Under the pieces are notes generated by a model. It saw nothing but the letters and a program-made list of their open reading frames with translations, was not told the origin of the DNA and did no database searches. A program made the position numbers and the translations under genes. From the NCBI RefSeq assembly GCF_016598615.1, contig NZ_CP066831.1:7936001-8000000 (forward strand): a stretch of 64,000 nucleotides of DNA, read 5' to 3'. Of the stretch, positions 44,039 through 52,897 are shown piece by piece; the stretch's first letter is position 1; every line of letters begins with the position of its first letter. The stretch is from Streptomyces liliifuscus (GTDB lineage: Bacteria; Actinomycetota; Actinomycetes; Streptomycetales; Streptomycetaceae).

Positions 44039-45491
44039 TCCCAAGGGCTTTCTCAACCACGGCCGCGAGGTCGCCAGGACCCGTCCGGTGGACGTGCGTC
44101 TCAAGGACTGGAACGAGGTCTACGTTCCGGGCTCGCTGCTCCCCATCATCCCCACGCAGGCCTCGCGCTGCATGGACTGCGGCATCCCGTTCTGCCACAA
44201 CGGCTGTCCGCTCGGGAACCTCATCCCCGAGTGGAACGACTACGCGTACCGCGAGGACTGGTCCGCCGCCTCCGAGCGCCTGCACGCCACGAACAACTTC
44301 CCGGAGTTCACGGGCCGGCTGTGCCCCGCCCCGTGCGAGTCGGCGTGCGTCCTCGGCATCAACCAGCCCGCCGTGACCATCAAGAACGTCGAGGTCTCGA
44401 TCATCGACAAGGCGTGGGACAGCGGCGATGTCGCGCCCCAGGCCCCCGAGCGGCTCTCCGGCAAGACGGTCGCGGTCATCGGCTCGGGCCCGGCGGGCCT
44501 CGCCGCCGCCCAGCAGCTCACCCGGGCGGGCCACACCGTGGCGGTCTACGAGCGCGCCGACCGCGTCGGCGGCCTCCTGCGCTACGGCATCCCCGAGTTC
44601 AAGATGGAGAAGCGGCACATCAACCGCCGCATCGAGCAGATGCGCGCGGAGGGCACCCGCTTCCGTACGGGCATCGAGATCGGCCGCGACCTCAAGGCGA
44701 CGGACCTGCGCAAGCGGTACGACGCCGTGGTCATCGCGGCCGGCGCGACCGTCTCCCGCGACCTGCCGGCCCCCGGGCGCGAGCTGAACGGCATCCACTT
44801 CGCCATGGAGTACCTGCCGCTCGCCAACAAGGTGCAGGAGGGCGACTACGTGGCGCCCCCGATCACCGCCGAAGGCAAGCACGTCGTCGTCATCGGCGGC
44901 GGCGACACGGGCGCGGACTGCGTGGGCACCGCCCACCGCCAGGGCGCGGCCTCCGTCACGCAGCTGGAGATCATGCCCCAGCCGGGCGAGGACCGTGCCC
45001 CGCACCAGCCCTGGCCGACGTTCCCCATGCTCTACAAGGTCACCTCCGCGCACGAGGAGGGCGGCGAGCGGGTCTACTCCGTCTCCACCACCCACTTCGA
45101 GGGCGACGAGGACGGCAACGTCCAGTGGCTGCACCTCGTGGAGGTCGAGTTCATCGACGGCAAGCTGACGCAGAAGGCGGGCACCGAGCGCAAGATCCCC
45201 GCCCAGCTCGTCACCCTTGCCATGGGCTTCACGGGCACCGACCAGGAGAACGGGCTGGTCTCCCAGTTCGGTCTCGACCTCGACGAGCGTGGCAACATCG
45301 CCCGCGACGCCGACTTCGCGACGAACGTGCCCGGCGTGTACGTCGCCGGTGACGCCGGCCGTGGCCAGTCCCTCATCGTGTGGGCCATCGCGGAGGGCCG
45401 CTCGGCCGCCCGCGGGGTCGACCGCTTCCTGACCGGGGAGAGCGAACTGCCCGCTCCGATCCGCCCCACGGACCGCTCCCTGATGGTCTGA
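44031..45491 (+). CDS. gltD: Glutamate synthase (NADPH) small subunit
   Basis: GltD passes electrons from NADPH through FAD and Fe-S clusters to GltB. The product is 486 aa. Cysteine clusters for Fe-S binding are at about 47-59 (CMDCGIPFCHNGCPLGN) and 97-106 (CPAPCESACV). The FAD site is VAVIGSGPAGLAAAQQL (about 146), the NADPH site VVVIGGGDTGADC (about 285), and the second FAD contact VYVAGDAGRGQSL. ATG overlaps the gltB end by 8 nt, so the subunits are co-translated. Confidence 0.97.
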   Translation: MADPKGFLNHGREVARTRPVDVRLKDWNEVYVPGSLLPIIPTQASRCMDCGIPFCHNGCPLGNLIPEWNDYAYREDWSAASERLHATNNFPEFTGRLCPAPCESACVLGINQPAVTIKNVEVSIIDKAWDSGDVAPQAPERLSGKTVAVIGSGPAGLAAAQQLTRAGHTVAVYERADRVGGLLRYGIPEFKMEKRHINRRIEQMRAEGTRFRTGIEIGRDLKATDLRKRYDAVVIAAGATVSRDLPAPGRELNGIHFAMEYLPLANKVQEGDYVAPPITAEGKHVVVIGGGDTGADCVGTAHRQGAASVTQLEIMPQPGEDRAPHQPWPTFPMLYKVTSAHEEGGERVYSVSTTHFEGDEDGNVQWLHLVEVEFIDGKLTQKAGTERKIPAQLVTLAMGFTGTDQENGLVSQFGLDLDERGNIARDADFATNVPGVYVAGDAGRGQSLIVWAIAEGRSAARGVDRFLTGESELPAPIRPTDRSLMV

Positions 45492-45685
45492 CGCTCCACC
45501 TCAACAGACGTCCCGTACAAAGGCGTACGGAACTGAACGCGGCGCCTGCCTTTTGTCCCCGACCGGACGATGGTGGGCGCCGTGGTGCGTCCGGGGTCTT
45601 TTCTCGCCCCCGCCGCCCCTACCCATTCCCGTCCCTTTCTGGGGCTCCGCCCCGGGCCCCGTGGGGTGCGGGTTCGTTGTGGCTG

Positions 45686-45724
45686 GTCGCGCAGTTCCCC
45701 GCGCCCCTGAAGGGGCGCGGGGAA
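45686..45724. repeat. Full palindromic copy of the dispersed repeat, likely terminator
   Basis: TTCCCCGCGCCCCT-GA-AGGGGCGCGGGGAA (45695-45724) is a perfect 14-bp hairpin: the repeat with both arms complete. It lies between gltD and the convergent chitosanase gene and can terminate both. A second GC palindrome (CTGGGGCTCCGCCCCGG) lies just upstream near 45638. Confidence 0.8.
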
Positions 45725-45730
45725 ACGGGG

Positions 45731-46573
45731 TCAGTCGAGCTTGTACGGCATGCCGTAGACCTTCCACTCCAGTGGGGTGCGGAGGTCGAGGTTGCCGTCG
45801 TACAGGAACCTTCGTTGGGCCGTGTCCACGCGGGTCGTGTCACGTTTTTCGGACTTCATGGTCGCGCGCCGGGTGTCCAGGAAGATGTCGAGATAGCTCT
45901 GCTCGTCGCCGCCCTCGGCGGGAGTGTCGGCCTCGGCCATGGCACGCTCGCGGATGCCGTGGAAGCCGGGGTCGCCAGGACCGTGCATGACCATGGCGTC
46001 GTAGTAGATGAACTGACCGAGCGCGCCCAGACCGTCCCGCTTGGCGAGGCGGACCGCCGGGTCGAAGTAGACACGGTCGCGCTGGGAGTCCTGGACACGC
46101 TTGAAGGCATCCTTCCGCGCCTCCTTCTTCCAGGCGGCGGTGAAACCGGGATCCAGGCCCTCGTGGGAGTCCGAGCCGTCGACGGAACGCAGGGCAGGGA
46201 GGTACGGCTCCAGGGCGTTGTCCGGGTGGGACTCGGTGTACAGCTCGACCAGCGTGAGCAGATCGTGCGTGCCGGTCGTGAAGCCGATGATCCCGGCGGT
46301 GTAGCCGCGGCCGTCGCCTATGTCCTCGATGTAGTCGTACTGGGCACGCCAGTCGAGGCTGGAGTTCTCGGCACTCGACACGATCCGCTGGGCCAGCTCC
46401 TTCTTCTCCGGGGAGTCCAGGTCGGCGTCGGCCGCCCCGGAGGAGGCCGACGGGGAGGAGGAGCTCCGGCTGTCGGAGGGCCCGCCGTCGCCCTTCTCAC
46501 CGGGCACGGCGACGTACACCGTCACCGCGACGAGAGGGACGGCGACGAACATCAGACGGCCAGCGCGTTTCAT
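45731..46573 (-). CDS. csn: Chitosanase, glycoside hydrolase family 46
   Basis: This enzyme cuts beta-1,4 bonds of chitosan outside the cell. The product is 280 aa. The N-terminus is a basic start and one hydrophobic segment (LMFVAVPLVAVTVYVAV), with no lipobox cysteine, then a Ser-rich linker (about 34-48). The GH46 catalytic pair is Glu69 (SSAENSSLDW) and Asp87 (EDIGDGRGYT), 18 residues apart as in the Streptomyces enzyme of known structure. ATG at 46573 has no ribosome binding site; TACTCT (46580-46585) ends 6 nt before it. Confidence 0.94.
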   Translation of the reverse strand: MKRAGRLMFVAVPLVAVTVYVAVPGEKGDGGPSDSRSSSSPSASSGAADADLDSPEKKELAQRIVSSAENSSLDWRAQYDYIEDIGDGRGYTAGIIGFTTGTHDLLTLVELYTESHPDNALEPYLPALRSVDGSDSHEGLDPGFTAAWKKEARKDAFKRVQDSQRDRVYFDPAVRLAKRDGLGALGQFIYYDAMVMHGPGDPGFHGIRERAMAEADTPAEGGDEQSYLDIFLDTRRATMKSEKRDTTRVDTAQRRFLYDGNLDLRTPLEWKVYGMPYKLD

Positions 46574-46648
46574 GGGCAAAGAGTACGATCGGCCCGGAGT
46601 GCCGTGCCGCATCGGGTGGAGAAACCAGTGAGCGTCGGGGGAGGACCT

Positions 46649-46867
46649 GTGAGCGCGGAGGAACTGGCGCTGCTGCGGGCGGAGTTGGGCTCTCCGCCGC
46701 CGGAGAGCTTCGGATCGCTGGACGACACACAGGCCCGGACCCTCACACAGGCGCTGCGCCGGGCACGGGAGCGCCGGGCGTCCGGGCTGAACGAGGCCGT
46801 CGAGGACGCCCTGACCCTCGTACCGGCCCTGACCAGGGAACCCCTCCGCCGGATGCTCTTCCGTTAG
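46649..46867 (+). CDS. Small helical protein of unknown function, 72 aa
   Basis: The frame starts at GTG 46649 with GGGGGAGG 5 nt upstream; an in-frame GTG at 46628 has no such site. The product is charged and helical (AEELALLRAELG, TLTQALRRARERRA) with no membrane segment. It is divergent from the chitosanase gene and lies 18 nt before the next gene, with which it probably forms one unit. I do not recognise a family. Confidence 0.7.
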   Translation: MSAEELALLRAELGSPPPESFGSLDDTQARTLTQALRRARERRASGLNEAVEDALTLVPALTREPLRRMLFR

Positions 46868-46885
46868 CCAGGAGACCCCTCCCGC

Positions 46886-47989
46886 ATGGACACACTGCGC
46901 AGCAGGGCCGAGATCCTGAAGCTCGCCCGCCTGCTGGATGTCGAACCACGGCAGCTGACGTTCCTCGAAGCACTGCCCGTCGAGGACGTACGGGCCTTCC
47001 GTGAGAGATCCGTCGCCGCGCTCTTCGACGACGCCCCCGGGATCCTCGACCGCATCGCCGCGAAGACGAAGCTGCTGCCCGCCGGTATCGCCGCGGGCAT
47101 CTCGCAGAAGGCACTCGGACCGCAGCTGGCCGCCGCCCTCGCCGGACGCCTCGAACCCGGCCGCGCCGCCGACATCATCGAGCGGCTCCCGCCCGAGTTC
47201 ACGGCCCGCTGCTGCCACCATGTCGACCCGCGCCGGATCGCCGGGATCATGGGCAGACTGGACGACGACATCGTCGTACGCATCGCCCTCGTCCTCGCCG
47301 ACCGCCGCGACCACCTCACGATGGGCCGGTTCGTCGGGCATCTGCGGGACTCCGCGCTGCTGCGGATCCTGCCGCGGCTCGACGACGCGACCCTGCTGCT
47401 CACCGGCTTCGTCATCGACCACCCGGAACGGCTCGGCCGCATCGTCGAGCTGCTGGGCGAGGAACGGGTGTCGTCGGTCATCGCCTCCGCCGCCGACGCC
47501 GGGCTGTGGCCCGAGGCCATGGCCGTCGCGAGCATGGCCTCCGGTGAACAGCGGGCCAGGATCGCCTCCCTCACCGCCGCCCAGCCCGAGGCCCGGCTCG
47601 ACTCCCTCGTCCGCACCACCGCCGAGCAGGACCTGTGGGAGTCGCTCCTGCCGATCGTGGCCGCGCTCGACGAGGACGAGCTGCGGGCCGTCGCCGCGCT
47701 GCCCGCTCTGCGGGACCGCGCGGTGCTCGACGGGCTCGTCCGCGGGGTCGTGGCGACCGGGCTGTGGGCGGAGTTCCTCCCGATGGTGGCCGCGCTGCCG
47801 CCGACCGCCCGGCGGATCGTCGCGAGGGCCGCGGGCGCGCTCTCCGATCCCGACCTCGACGCGCTGGCCGTCGGCGTCGAGAAGGAGGACCTCTGGGAAC
47901 TGGTGTTCCCGCTGGTCGAGTTGATGGGCGACGGCGCCAGGCGGCGGCTCTTCGAGCTGCCGGCTTTCCGGGAGCGGGCGGCCGGTTAG
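46886..47989 (+). CDS. Alpha-helical repeat protein of unknown function (MgtE-N-like pattern)
   Basis: The product is 367 aa, nearly all helical and without membrane segments or signal peptide. Repeating helices such as GRAADIIERLPPEFTARC, RRIAGIMGRLDDDIVVRIALVL and LLRILPRLDDATLLLTGFVI resemble the solenoid of MgtE N-terminal or HEAT-like domains. There is no catalytic motif. The upstream 72-aa gene and downstream VWA gene lie 18 and 36 nt away in the same direction, so the three may act together. Confidence 0.75.
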   Translation: MDTLRSRAEILKLARLLDVEPRQLTFLEALPVEDVRAFRERSVAALFDDAPGILDRIAAKTKLLPAGIAAGISQKALGPQLAAALAGRLEPGRAADIIERLPPEFTARCCHHVDPRRIAGIMGRLDDDIVVRIALVLADRRDHLTMGRFVGHLRDSALLRILPRLDDATLLLTGFVIDHPERLGRIVELLGEERVSSVIASAADAGLWPEAMAVASMASGEQRARIASLTAAQPEARLDSLVRTTAEQDLWESLLPIVAALDEDELRAVAALPALRDRAVLDGLVRGVVATGLWAEFLPMVAALPPTARRIVARAAGALSDPDLDALAVGVEKEDLWELVFPLVELMGDGARRRLFELPAFRERAAG

Positions 47990-48025
47990 GCTCACCCGGT
48001 CGGATCATGGCCGGAAGGAGCCCGC

Positions 48026-48748
48026 ATGGCCGGGATCAGTCTCACCAAGGTTGAGGAGACCGCGCCCGCGCTGGTCAGCCTCTACAAGAGCGCGGGGGTC
48101 TCCCTCACCAAGCACGGCCTGAGCGGGCAGCGGGCCGCCGTCTATCTCGTCGTCGACTACTCGGGGTCGATGAAGCCGTACTACGCCGACGGCAGCGTGC
48201 AGGCACTCGCCGACCGTGTGCTCGGTCTGAGCGCGCACTTCGACGACGACGGGACCGTGCCTGTCGTCTTCTTCTCCACGGACGTCGACGCAGTGACCGA
48301 CATCGCGCTCGACAGCCACGCCGGGCGTGTGGAGCGGATCGTCGCCGGGCTGGGACACATGGGCAAGACCAGCTACCACCTGGCGATGGACGCCGTCATC
48401 GACCACTACCTCGACAGTGGTTCCAAGGATCCCGCCCTGGTCGTCTTCCAGACCGACGGCGGTCCGATCAACAAGCTCGCCGCGGAGCGGTATCTGTGCA
48501 AGGCGGCGAAGCTGCCCCTGTTCTGGCAGTTCATCGGCTTCGGGGACCCGTCCAGCAAGCAGTTCGACTTCCTGCGCAGGCTCGACGACCTGGCCGTTCC
48601 GGGGAAACGGGTCGTCGACAACGCCGGGTTCTTCCACGCCGGCTCGGACCCCCGCCGGGGTGTCTCCGACGGTGAGCTGTACGACCGGTTGCTGGGCGAG
48701 TTCCCCCGGTGGCTGTCCGCGGCGCGGGCGGCGGGGATCGTCGCGTGA
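48026..48748 (+). CDS. VWA-domain protein (tellurium-resistance/TerF-like)
   Basis: The product is 240 aa, a single von Willebrand A domain. The metal-ion-dependent adhesion site is DYSGSMKPYYADGSV (about 44-58), with later MIDAS residues in GKTSYHLAMDAV and FQTDGGPINKL. The N-terminus ISLTKVEETAPALVSLYKSAGVSLTKHGL is like proteins of the Ter stress-response group. It is cytoplasmic, with no signal peptide. GGAAGGAG lies 8 nt before the ATG. Ter-type function is inferred from similarity only. Confidence 0.88.
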   Translation: MAGISLTKVEETAPALVSLYKSAGVSLTKHGLSGQRAAVYLVVDYSGSMKPYYADGSVQALADRVLGLSAHFDDDGTVPVVFFSTDVDAVTDIALDSHAGRVERIVAGLGHMGKTSYHLAMDAVIDHYLDSGSKDPALVVFQTDGGPINKLAAERYLCKAAKLPLFWQFIGFGDPSSKQFDFLRRLDDLAVPGKRVVDNAGFFHAGSDPRRGVSDGELYDRLLGEFPRWLSAARAAGIVA

Positions 48749-48767
48749 CATCGTGCGGCCCGGCGGG

Positions 48768-48939
48768 GGCTGGTCACGCAGTTCCCCGCGCCCCTGAGGT
48801 GTGAGGTGGCTGGGGTCGTAGCTCGGCCGCGCCCCGCCAGGGGCGCGGGGAACTGCGCGACCAGCCACGACGGACCCGCGCGTCTCCACCGGCCTGAGCC
48901 ACGTTCCTAAGGGGCGCGGGGAACTGCGCGAGCAACCCC
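48768..48939. repeat. Three copies of the dispersed repeat, two forming a long hairpin
   Basis: Copy A (48768-48797, starting GGCTGGTCACGCAGTTCCCC) faces copy B (48838-48866, ending CGACCAGCC); together they can pair over about 28 bp around a 40-nt loop. Copy C (48909-48939) is inverted like B. The region follows the VWA gene and precedes the cytochrome b gene; it has no coding frame. Confidence 0.8.
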
Positions 48940-49033
48940 ACCGGGGCCGCAGCCGAATCGTGGACCCGTACAACCCCTTTGGCTTCGCAGAACGTCGTGA
49001 CACTCTGAACTGAGCCTATGGGGAGGGCCAGGA

Positions 49034-50665
49034 ATGGACGCGCGGAACAAGGTGCGAGCGCCACAGACGGGCAAGGGCGAGAAGGTGGCCGACTGGGCCG
49101 ACGGCCGGCTCGGCATCTACACGCTGGCCAAGACCCAGATGCGCAAGGTGTTCCCGGACCACTGGTCCTTCATGCTGGGCGAGGTCTGCCTCTACAGCTT
49201 CCTCATCCTGATCCTCACCGGCGTCTACCTCACCCTCTTCTTCGAGCCCAGCGCCGCCGAGGTCGTCTACAACGGCTCGTACGAACCCCTCAACGGCATC
49301 ATCATGACCAGGGCGTACGAGTCCACCCTCGACATCAGCTTCGACGTGCGCGGCGGACTGCTGATCCGGCAGATCCACCACTGGGCCGCGCTCGTGTTCG
49401 TCGCCGGAATGCTCGTGCACATGATGCGCGTGTTCTTCACCGGCGCGTTCCGCAAGCCACGCGAGCTGAACTGGCTGTTCGGCTGGACCCTGCTGTTCCT
49501 CGGCATCATCACCGGCCTGACCGGCTACTCGCTCCCCGACGACCTACTCTCCGGCACCGGCCTCCGCTTCGCGCAGGGCGCGATCCTCTCCGTACCGATC
49601 GTGGGCACGTATCTCGCGTTCTTCCTCTTCGGAGGGGAGTTCCCGGGACACGACATCATCTCCAGGCTGTACCCGATCCACGTCCTCCTGCTGCCCGGGA
49701 TCATGCTCGGCCTGGTCGTCGCCCATCTGATCCTGGTCTTCTACCACAAGCACACCCAGTACCCCGGGCCCGGCCGCGAGCAGAAGTCCGTGGTGGGCAT
49801 GCCGTTCATGCCGGTCTACATGGCCAAGGCCGGCGGTTTCTTCTTCCTGGTCTTCGGTGTGCTGTCGATGATGGGCGCGATCGCGACGATCAACCCCGTG
49901 TGGGCCTTCGGGCCCTATCGTTCCGATCTGGTCACCACCGGCGCTCAACCAGACTGGTATCTCGGCTTCTCCGAGGGGCTGATCCGGGTGATGCCGGGAT
50001 GGGAGATCAACGCCTGGGGCCACACCCTGCAGCTGGGCGTCTTCATCCCCTTCTCCCTCTTCCCGCTGATCATGGTGGCGATCGGCGTCTACCCGTTCAT
50101 CGAGGCGTGGATCACCGGGGACAAACGCGAGCACCACATCCTGGACCGGCCCCGCAACGTCCCCACACGCACGGGGCTCGGCGTGGCCTGGCTGAGTCTG
50201 TACGGGGTGCTGCTGATCGGCGGCGGCAACGACATCGTGGCCACGCATCTGCATCTGTCGATCAACGCGATCACCTGGTTCGTACGGATCGGCTTCTTCG
50301 TGGTCCCGGTGATCGCCTTCATCATCACCAGACGTGTCTGCATGGCGCTCCAGCGCAGCGACCGCGACAAGGTGCTGCACGGCAGGGAGTCCGGCGTCAT
50401 CAGGCGGCTGCCGCACGGCGAGTTCGTCGAGGTGCACGAACCCCTCACCCCGGCCCAGCTGTTCACCCTCACCCAGCACGAACAGGACCCGCCCTACGAC
50501 GTGGGCCCGCTCGTCGACGCGAACGGTGTCGAGCGGAAGGTCAAGCCGTCCCAGCGGCTGCGGGCGCGGCTCGCCCGGGCCATGTACGGGCAGAACGCGC
50601 AGATCCCCAAGCCGACCGTCGAGGAGTACCGCGAACTCACCAGCAGCGACGATCACCACCACTGA
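49034..50665 (+). CDS. Cytochrome b subunit of a bc1-type complex (QcrB paralogue, stand-alone)
   Basis: The product is 543 aa and has the actinobacterial QcrB layout. Haem b ligands are His115 and His129 (RQIHHWAALVFVAGMLVHM) and His216 and His231 (YPIHVLLLPGIMLGLVVAH). The quinol-site motif is PDWYLGFSEG near residue 310. About eight or nine membrane helices are followed by a soluble C-terminal tail ending in histidines. GGGAGG precedes the ATG. The genes for QcrA and QcrC are not nearby, so this is probably a second copy and not part of the main qcrCAB operon. Confidence 0.9.
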   Translation: MDARNKVRAPQTGKGEKVADWADGRLGIYTLAKTQMRKVFPDHWSFMLGEVCLYSFLILILTGVYLTLFFEPSAAEVVYNGSYEPLNGIIMTRAYESTLDISFDVRGGLLIRQIHHWAALVFVAGMLVHMMRVFFTGAFRKPRELNWLFGWTLLFLGIITGLTGYSLPDDLLSGTGLRFAQGAILSVPIVGTYLAFFLFGGEFPGHDIISRLYPIHVLLLPGIMLGLVVAHLILVFYHKHTQYPGPGREQKSVVGMPFMPVYMAKAGGFFFLVFGVLSMMGAIATINPVWAFGPYRSDLVTTGAQPDWYLGFSEGLIRVMPGWEINAWGHTLQLGVFIPFSLFPLIMVAIGVYPFIEAWITGDKREHHILDRPRNVPTRTGLGVAWLSLYGVLLIGGGNDIVATHLHLSINAITWFVRIGFFVVPVIAFIITRRVCMALQRSDRDKVLHGRESGVIRRLPHGEFVEVHEPLTPAQLFTLTQHEQDPPYDVGPLVDANGVERKVKPSQRLRARLARAMYGQNAQIPKPTVEEYRELTSSDDHHH

Positions 50666-50690
50666 GCGGGCGGCTCCCCGCAGGGTCCAG

Positions 50691-51692
50691 CTATTCGAGG
50701 ACCAGCTCCCGGCACTCTCCGGGCGTGCCCCAAGCCGTGCGCAACGCGCGGGCCTTGGTCAGCCACAGGGAGAGGTCGTACTCCGCGGTGTAGCCGATCG
50801 CGCCGTGCAGTTGCAGGGCGGTACGGGCGGTCGTGTACGCAGCCTCGCAGGCCGTGACCTTGGCGGCGGCCACGTCGGCCGGGTCCATGGTCAGGGCCGC
50901 GCCGAAGAGGAGCGGGCGCGCGAACTCCAACGCGATCTTGGCGTCCGCCAGTCGGTGCTTGACCGCCTGGAACGAACCGATGGGGACACCGAACTGGCTC
51001 CGCTGCTTGACGTACGCCACGGTCCTGTCGAGCAGGGTCAGTCCCACACCGAGCGCCTGCGCGGCGGTCGCGAGCCGGGCCCAGGTGAGGGCGTGGGCGG
51101 CGGTCGCGGCGAACTCGGGTCCGGCGGCCAGGAGTTCGCCGCCCGGCTTTGGGCGGGTGAGGCGCCGGGCCGGGTCGATGGACGTACGGACCGGGCCGTG
51201 CCCCTGCCCTTGGGCCAGCCTCAACTCGCCGCCTGCACCGCCTTCACCACCGTCCTCGCCGCTCTCGATCGTGAGGTGGATGGTGGCCGCATCCCCGTCC
51301 AACGCATACGAGCCGTACGGGCCGTCCAAGGCGGCCACCGTCGCGATCGTCTCCCCGGACGCCAGCCCCGGCAGGAACCTCTTCGCCAGGCCCGGTTCCG
51401 TCAGCAGCGCGGTCGCCGCCACCGTCTCCACCAGCGGGCCCGGTACCGCATGCCGCCCCAACTCCAGGAAGGCGACGGCCAGTTCGACGGGAAGCGGCCC
51501 GACCCCTTCGTACGCCTCGGGGACCGCCAGTGCGAACACCCCCGCGTCGGCGATACGGGACCACAGGGCCAGCCCGGCCGTATGGTCACCGGCACTCCAC
51601 GACCGTACGACCGACGGGGTGTCCGCCGCCGTCAGCAGGGCGTCCAGCGAGTGGGCGAAGGCACGCTGTTCGTCGTCCAGGAGGAAACGCAT
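50691..51692 (-). CDS. Acyl-CoA dehydrogenase (small subunit type)
   Basis: The product is 333 aa, shorter than typical homotetrameric enzymes (about 380). Family blocks are present in the C-terminal half: RSQFGVPIGSFQAVKHRLAD, TALQLHGAIGYTAEYDLSLW and KARALRTAWG. The middle domain is divergent (HLTIESGEDGGEGGAGGE). It overlaps the next acyl-CoA dehydrogenase gene by 1 nt, which suggests two unlike subunits of one alpha2beta2 enzyme, as known for actinobacterial steroid catabolism. It ends 25 nt from the convergent cytochrome b gene. Confidence 0.88.
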   Translation of the reverse strand: MRFLLDDEQRAFAHSLDALLTAADTPSVVRSWSAGDHTAGLALWSRIADAGVFALAVPEAYEGVGPLPVELAVAFLELGRHAVPGPLVETVAATALLTEPGLAKRFLPGLASGETIATVAALDGPYGSYALDGDAATIHLTIESGEDGGEGGAGGELRLAQGQGHGPVRTSIDPARRLTRPKPGGELLAAGPEFAATAAHALTWARLATAAQALGVGLTLLDRTVAYVKQRSQFGVPIGSFQAVKHRLADAKIALEFARPLLFGAALTMDPADVAAAKVTACEAAYTTARTALQLHGAIGYTAEYDLSLWLTKARALRTAWGTPGECRELVLE

Positions 51693-52849
51693 CAGCGGCG
51701 TCCCTTCGGCAGGCCCAGGAGGCGTTCGGCGATGATGTCGCGCTGGATCTCGTTCGTGCCCGCGTAGATGGGACCGGCGAGGGAGAAGACGTACCCCTCG
51801 GCCCACCCGCTGTCCTCGTCGTCAGCGGTGGCCGCCAACTCCCCGTCCCCGCCCAGGAGATCGAGTGCCGTCTCGTGCAGCGCGATGTCGTACTCGGACC
51901 AGAAGACCTTGTTCAGGCTGGACTCCGGGCCGATCGGCTCGCCTTCGAGGAAACGGGAGGCGCCCGCGTAGGTGAAGAGCTGGTAGGCGCGGGCGCCGAT
52001 CACCGCGTCGGCCACCCGGTCGCGGGTGAACGGGTCCCGGCCGCGCGCCCGCCAGAGCGCGGCCAGGCGGTCGGCCGAGGCCAGGAAGCGGCCGGGGGAG
52101 CGGAGGGTCAGACCGCGTTCGTTGCCCGCTGTCGACATGGCGACCCGCCAGCCCCGGCCGGGCTCGCCGATCACGTCCTCGTCGGGCACGAACACGTCGT
52201 CCAGGAAGAGTTCGGCGAAGGCCGGCCTGCCGTCCAGGCGGCCGATCGGGCGGACGGTCACGCCCGGCGCGCGCAGGTCGAACATCAGGTAGGTGAGGCC
52301 CTGGTGGGGCTTCGGGGTGTCCGGCTCGCTGCGGAACAGGCCGAACGCGCGGTCGGCGAACGCGGCCCGCGACGACCACGTCTTCTGCCCGCTCAACAGC
52401 CACCCGCCGTCCGTACGCACCGCCCTCGACCTGAGGGAGGCGAGGTCGGACCCGGCCTCGGGTTCGGACCACGCCTGTGCCCAGACGACCTCGCCGGACG
52501 CCATCGGCGGCAGGATCCGGGCCCGCTGCTCCTCCGTGCCGTGGTCGAAGAGGGTCGGCGCGAGGAGGCTGATGCCGTTCTGGCCGACCCGGCCGGGCGC
52601 GCCCGCCGCGTAGTACTCCTCCTCGAAGATCAGCCACCGCAGGAGCCCCGCGTCCCGTCCGCCGTACGCGGCCGGCCAGGACACCACCGACCAGCGGTCC
52701 GCGGCGAGTTCGGCCTCCCAGGCGCGGTGGGCCGCGAAGCCCTCCTCGGTCTCCAGGGAGGGCAGCGGCGGTGACGGGACGTGCGCGTGCAGCCAGGCGC
52801 GCGCCTCGGCGCGGAAGGCGTCCTGGTCGGCCGTGAAGTCGAGGTCCAT
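51692..52849 (-). CDS. Acyl-CoA dehydrogenase (FadE30-like)
   Basis: The product is 385 aa. The FAD/substrate block is AQAWSEPEAGSDLASLRSRA (about 120-139) and the C-terminal signature IYAGTNEIQRDIIAERLLG is complete. It makes an alpha,beta double bond in an acyl-CoA. In the mycobacterial KstR2 regulon FadE30 stands at the same place beside an SDR and the regulator (from memory). GGAAGG lies about 10 nt before the ATG. The shared promoter region with the divergent SDR carries a KstR2-like site. Confidence 0.9.
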   Translation of the reverse strand: MDLDFTADQDAFRAEARAWLHAHVPSPPLPSLETEEGFAAHRAWEAELAADRWSVVSWPAAYGGRDAGLLRWLIFEEEYYAAGAPGRVGQNGISLLAPTLFDHGTEEQRARILPPMASGEVVWAQAWSEPEAGSDLASLRSRAVRTDGGWLLSGQKTWSSRAAFADRAFGLFRSEPDTPKPHQGLTYLMFDLRAPGVTVRPIGRLDGRPAFAELFLDDVFVPDEDVIGEPGRGWRVAMSTAGNERGLTLRSPGRFLASADRLAALWRARGRDPFTRDRVADAVIGARAYQLFTYAGASRFLEGEPIGPESSLNKVFWSEYDIALHETALDLLGGDGELAATADDEDSGWAEGYVFSLAGPIYAGTNEIQRDIIAERLLGLPKGRR

Positions 52850-52864
52850 CAGCGGCGATCCTTC

Positions 52865-52884
52865 CCTAACAAGTGTTTGGTAGG
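52865..52884. promoter_or_regulatory. KstR2-like operator 1 between acyl-CoA dehydrogenase and SDR genes
   Basis: CCTAACAAGTGTTTGGTAGG is an imperfect palindrome (arms CCTAACAA and TTGGTAGG, 7 of 8 matching). Its core AACAAGTGTTTGGT fits the published KstR2 motif AnCAAGnnCTTGnT with one mismatch. It lies 15 nt before the ATG at 52849 on one side and just upstream of the -10-like TAGCGT (52886-52891) on the other, so binding would repress both transcripts. Confidence 0.7.
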
Positions 52885-52897
52885 TTAGCGTGGCGTC

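Noticed and set aside
39788..44104. A 1438-codon open frame antisense to gltB
   Set aside because: Same shadow effect. Low-complexity Val/Asp/Arg composition and full overlap with a well-formed GltB.
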